From assembly GCA_025465405.1 (NCBI GenBank), contig JAODNL010000655.1, positions 1 through 7,378 of the forward strand: a DNA stretch of 7,378 nucleotides. The letters are read 5' to 3'. The notes below the pieces were generated by a model. The model ran no database searches. It saw only the letters and a list, made by a program, of their open reading frames with translations, and was not told where the DNA came from. A program made the translations under genes and the position numbers. Shown here piece after piece: positions 6,739 to 7,378 of the stretch. Origin of the DNA: Pseudonocardiales bacterium (lineage in GTDB: Bacteria > Actinomycetota > Actinomycetes > Mycobacteriales > Jatrophihabitantaceae). Each line of letters starts with the position of its first letter. The first letter of the stretch is position 1.

Positions 6739-7378
6739 TGCGCCCTGAGCCCGAGATCGTCGTCGAGCCCTCGGCCGACCGGCTCGCCGAGAACACGGCG
6801 GCCCGCTTGGTCGCGACGCTGGTGACCGCGCTGGCGGTCCGGCCCGTGGCACACCTGGCCGTCACCGGCGGCGGGATCCTCGAGCAGGTCATGTCCACGT
6901 TGCGCGAACTGCCGGCCCGCGACTCCGTCGACTGGCACCGGGTGCACCTCTGGTGGGGCGACGAGCGTTACGTGCCGGCGGACTCCGACGAGCGCAACGA
7001 CAGGGCCGCGTTCAGGGTGCTGTTCGGCGCGCTCCCGCTGAACCCGGCGCTCGTGCATCGCATGCCGGCATCGGACTCCGGCTTCGGTGACGATGTCGAC
7101 GCCGCCGCCGACGCCTACGCCGCCGAGCTGGCCGACGCGGTCGCGCCCGACCAGGAGGACGAGGATGTGCCGCACTTCGACGCGCTGCTTCTGGGCGTGG
7201 GCCCGGACGGGCATTGCGCGTCGCTGTTTCCCGAGCACCCCGCCGTCTACGAGCAGGAGGCATCGGTGGTCGCGGTCCGCAACGCCCCCAAGCCGCCGCC
7301 GACCCGCCTGTCGCTGACCTTCCGCGCTCTGGACGCAGCCAACGAGGTCTGGTTCATCGCCTCCGGCGAGGGCAAGGC
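6738..7378 (+). CDS. pgl: 6-phosphogluconolactonase, 3' end cut off
   Basis: Hydrolyses 6-phosphogluconolactone, the Zwf product, to 6-phosphogluconate (family also called DevB or SOL). I translated this by hand from the ATG at 6738, which overlaps the opcA stop as TGATG. The 213 complete codons present stay open to the window edge. The family is about 240-260 residues, so roughly 30-45 are missing. Family motifs appear in order: LAVTGGG with T43-G46 (phosphate binding), VHLWWGDERYVP with D75-E76-R77, DERN shortly after, LLLGVGPDGHCASLFPEH with the catalytic H159, and NAPKPPPTRLSLT. The residue after the catalytic His is Cys, whereas Val, Thr or Ile is more usual there. A possible GGAG site lies 11 nt upstream (6723-6726). 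It is last of the five visible operon genes; whether the operon continues cannot be seen. Confidence 0.95.
   Translation, partial: MRPEPEIVVEPSADRLAENTAARLVATLVTALAVRPVAHLAVTGGGILEQVMSTLRELPARDSVDWHRVHLWWGDERYVPADSDERNDRAAFRVLFGALPLNPALVHRMPASDSGFGDDVDAAADAYAAELADAVAPDQEDEDVPHFDALLLGVGPDGHCASLFPEHPAVYEQEASVVAVRNAPKPPPTRLSLTFRALDAANEVWFIASGEGK

Noticed and set aside
1..7378. Search for a novel system, mobile element, CRISPR array, tRNA/rRNA or phage-like segment
   Set aside because: Nearly every base belongs to six recognised housekeeping genes; the only non-coding stretch over 25 bp is the 142-bp divergent region. I saw no long repeats, integrase or transposase motifs, or composition shift.

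Overview
The window looks like chromosomal DNA from a high-GC actinobacterium. G+C is roughly two-thirds by eye, codons end mostly in G or C, and GTG starts are used. The gene order, ctaB facing away from tkt-tal-zwf-opcA-pgl, is the arrangement known from Mycobacterium, Corynebacterium, Streptomyces and relatives. OpcA-dependent G6P dehydrogenase and the ~370-residue transaldolase type point the same way. I cannot place the organism below phylum level from sequence alone.

Layout: positions 1-762 (minus strand) hold the 5' portion of ctaB, heme O synthase (protoheme IX farnesyltransferase), whose C-terminus lies beyond the left edge. Positions 763-904 form a short divergent control region, with a candidate promoter for each side and a small dyad inside the tkt promoter. 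From 905 to the right edge, five genes run on the plus strand with almost no space between them: tkt (905-3025), tal (3037-4140), zwf (4137-5747), opcA (5770-6738) and pgl (6738 to beyond 7378, truncated). Gaps are 11 bp (tkt/tal) and 22 bp (zwf/opcA). tal/zwf overlap by 4 bp (ATGA) and opcA/pgl by 1 bp (TGATG). No terminator-like hairpin was seen in any junction, so a single operon is likely.

Together the five plus-strand genes encode most of the pentose phosphate pathway. Zwf, with its partner OpcA, oxidises glucose 6-phosphate to 6-phosphogluconolactone and makes NADPH. Pgl hydrolyses the lactone. Transketolase and transaldolase interconvert pentose phosphates with fructose 6-phosphate and glyceraldehyde 3-phosphate. 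6-phosphogluconate dehydrogenase, ribulose-phosphate epimerase and ribose-phosphate isomerase are not in the window.

I found no mobile element, CRISPR array, RNA gene, defence system or other clearly novel system. This is a well-known housekeeping region. The points most worth a second look are modest: a dyad within the tkt promoter, a Glu-to-Gly change in an otherwise highly conserved transketolase motif, and the probable leaderless GTG start and Arg-rich N-terminal tail of CtaB.
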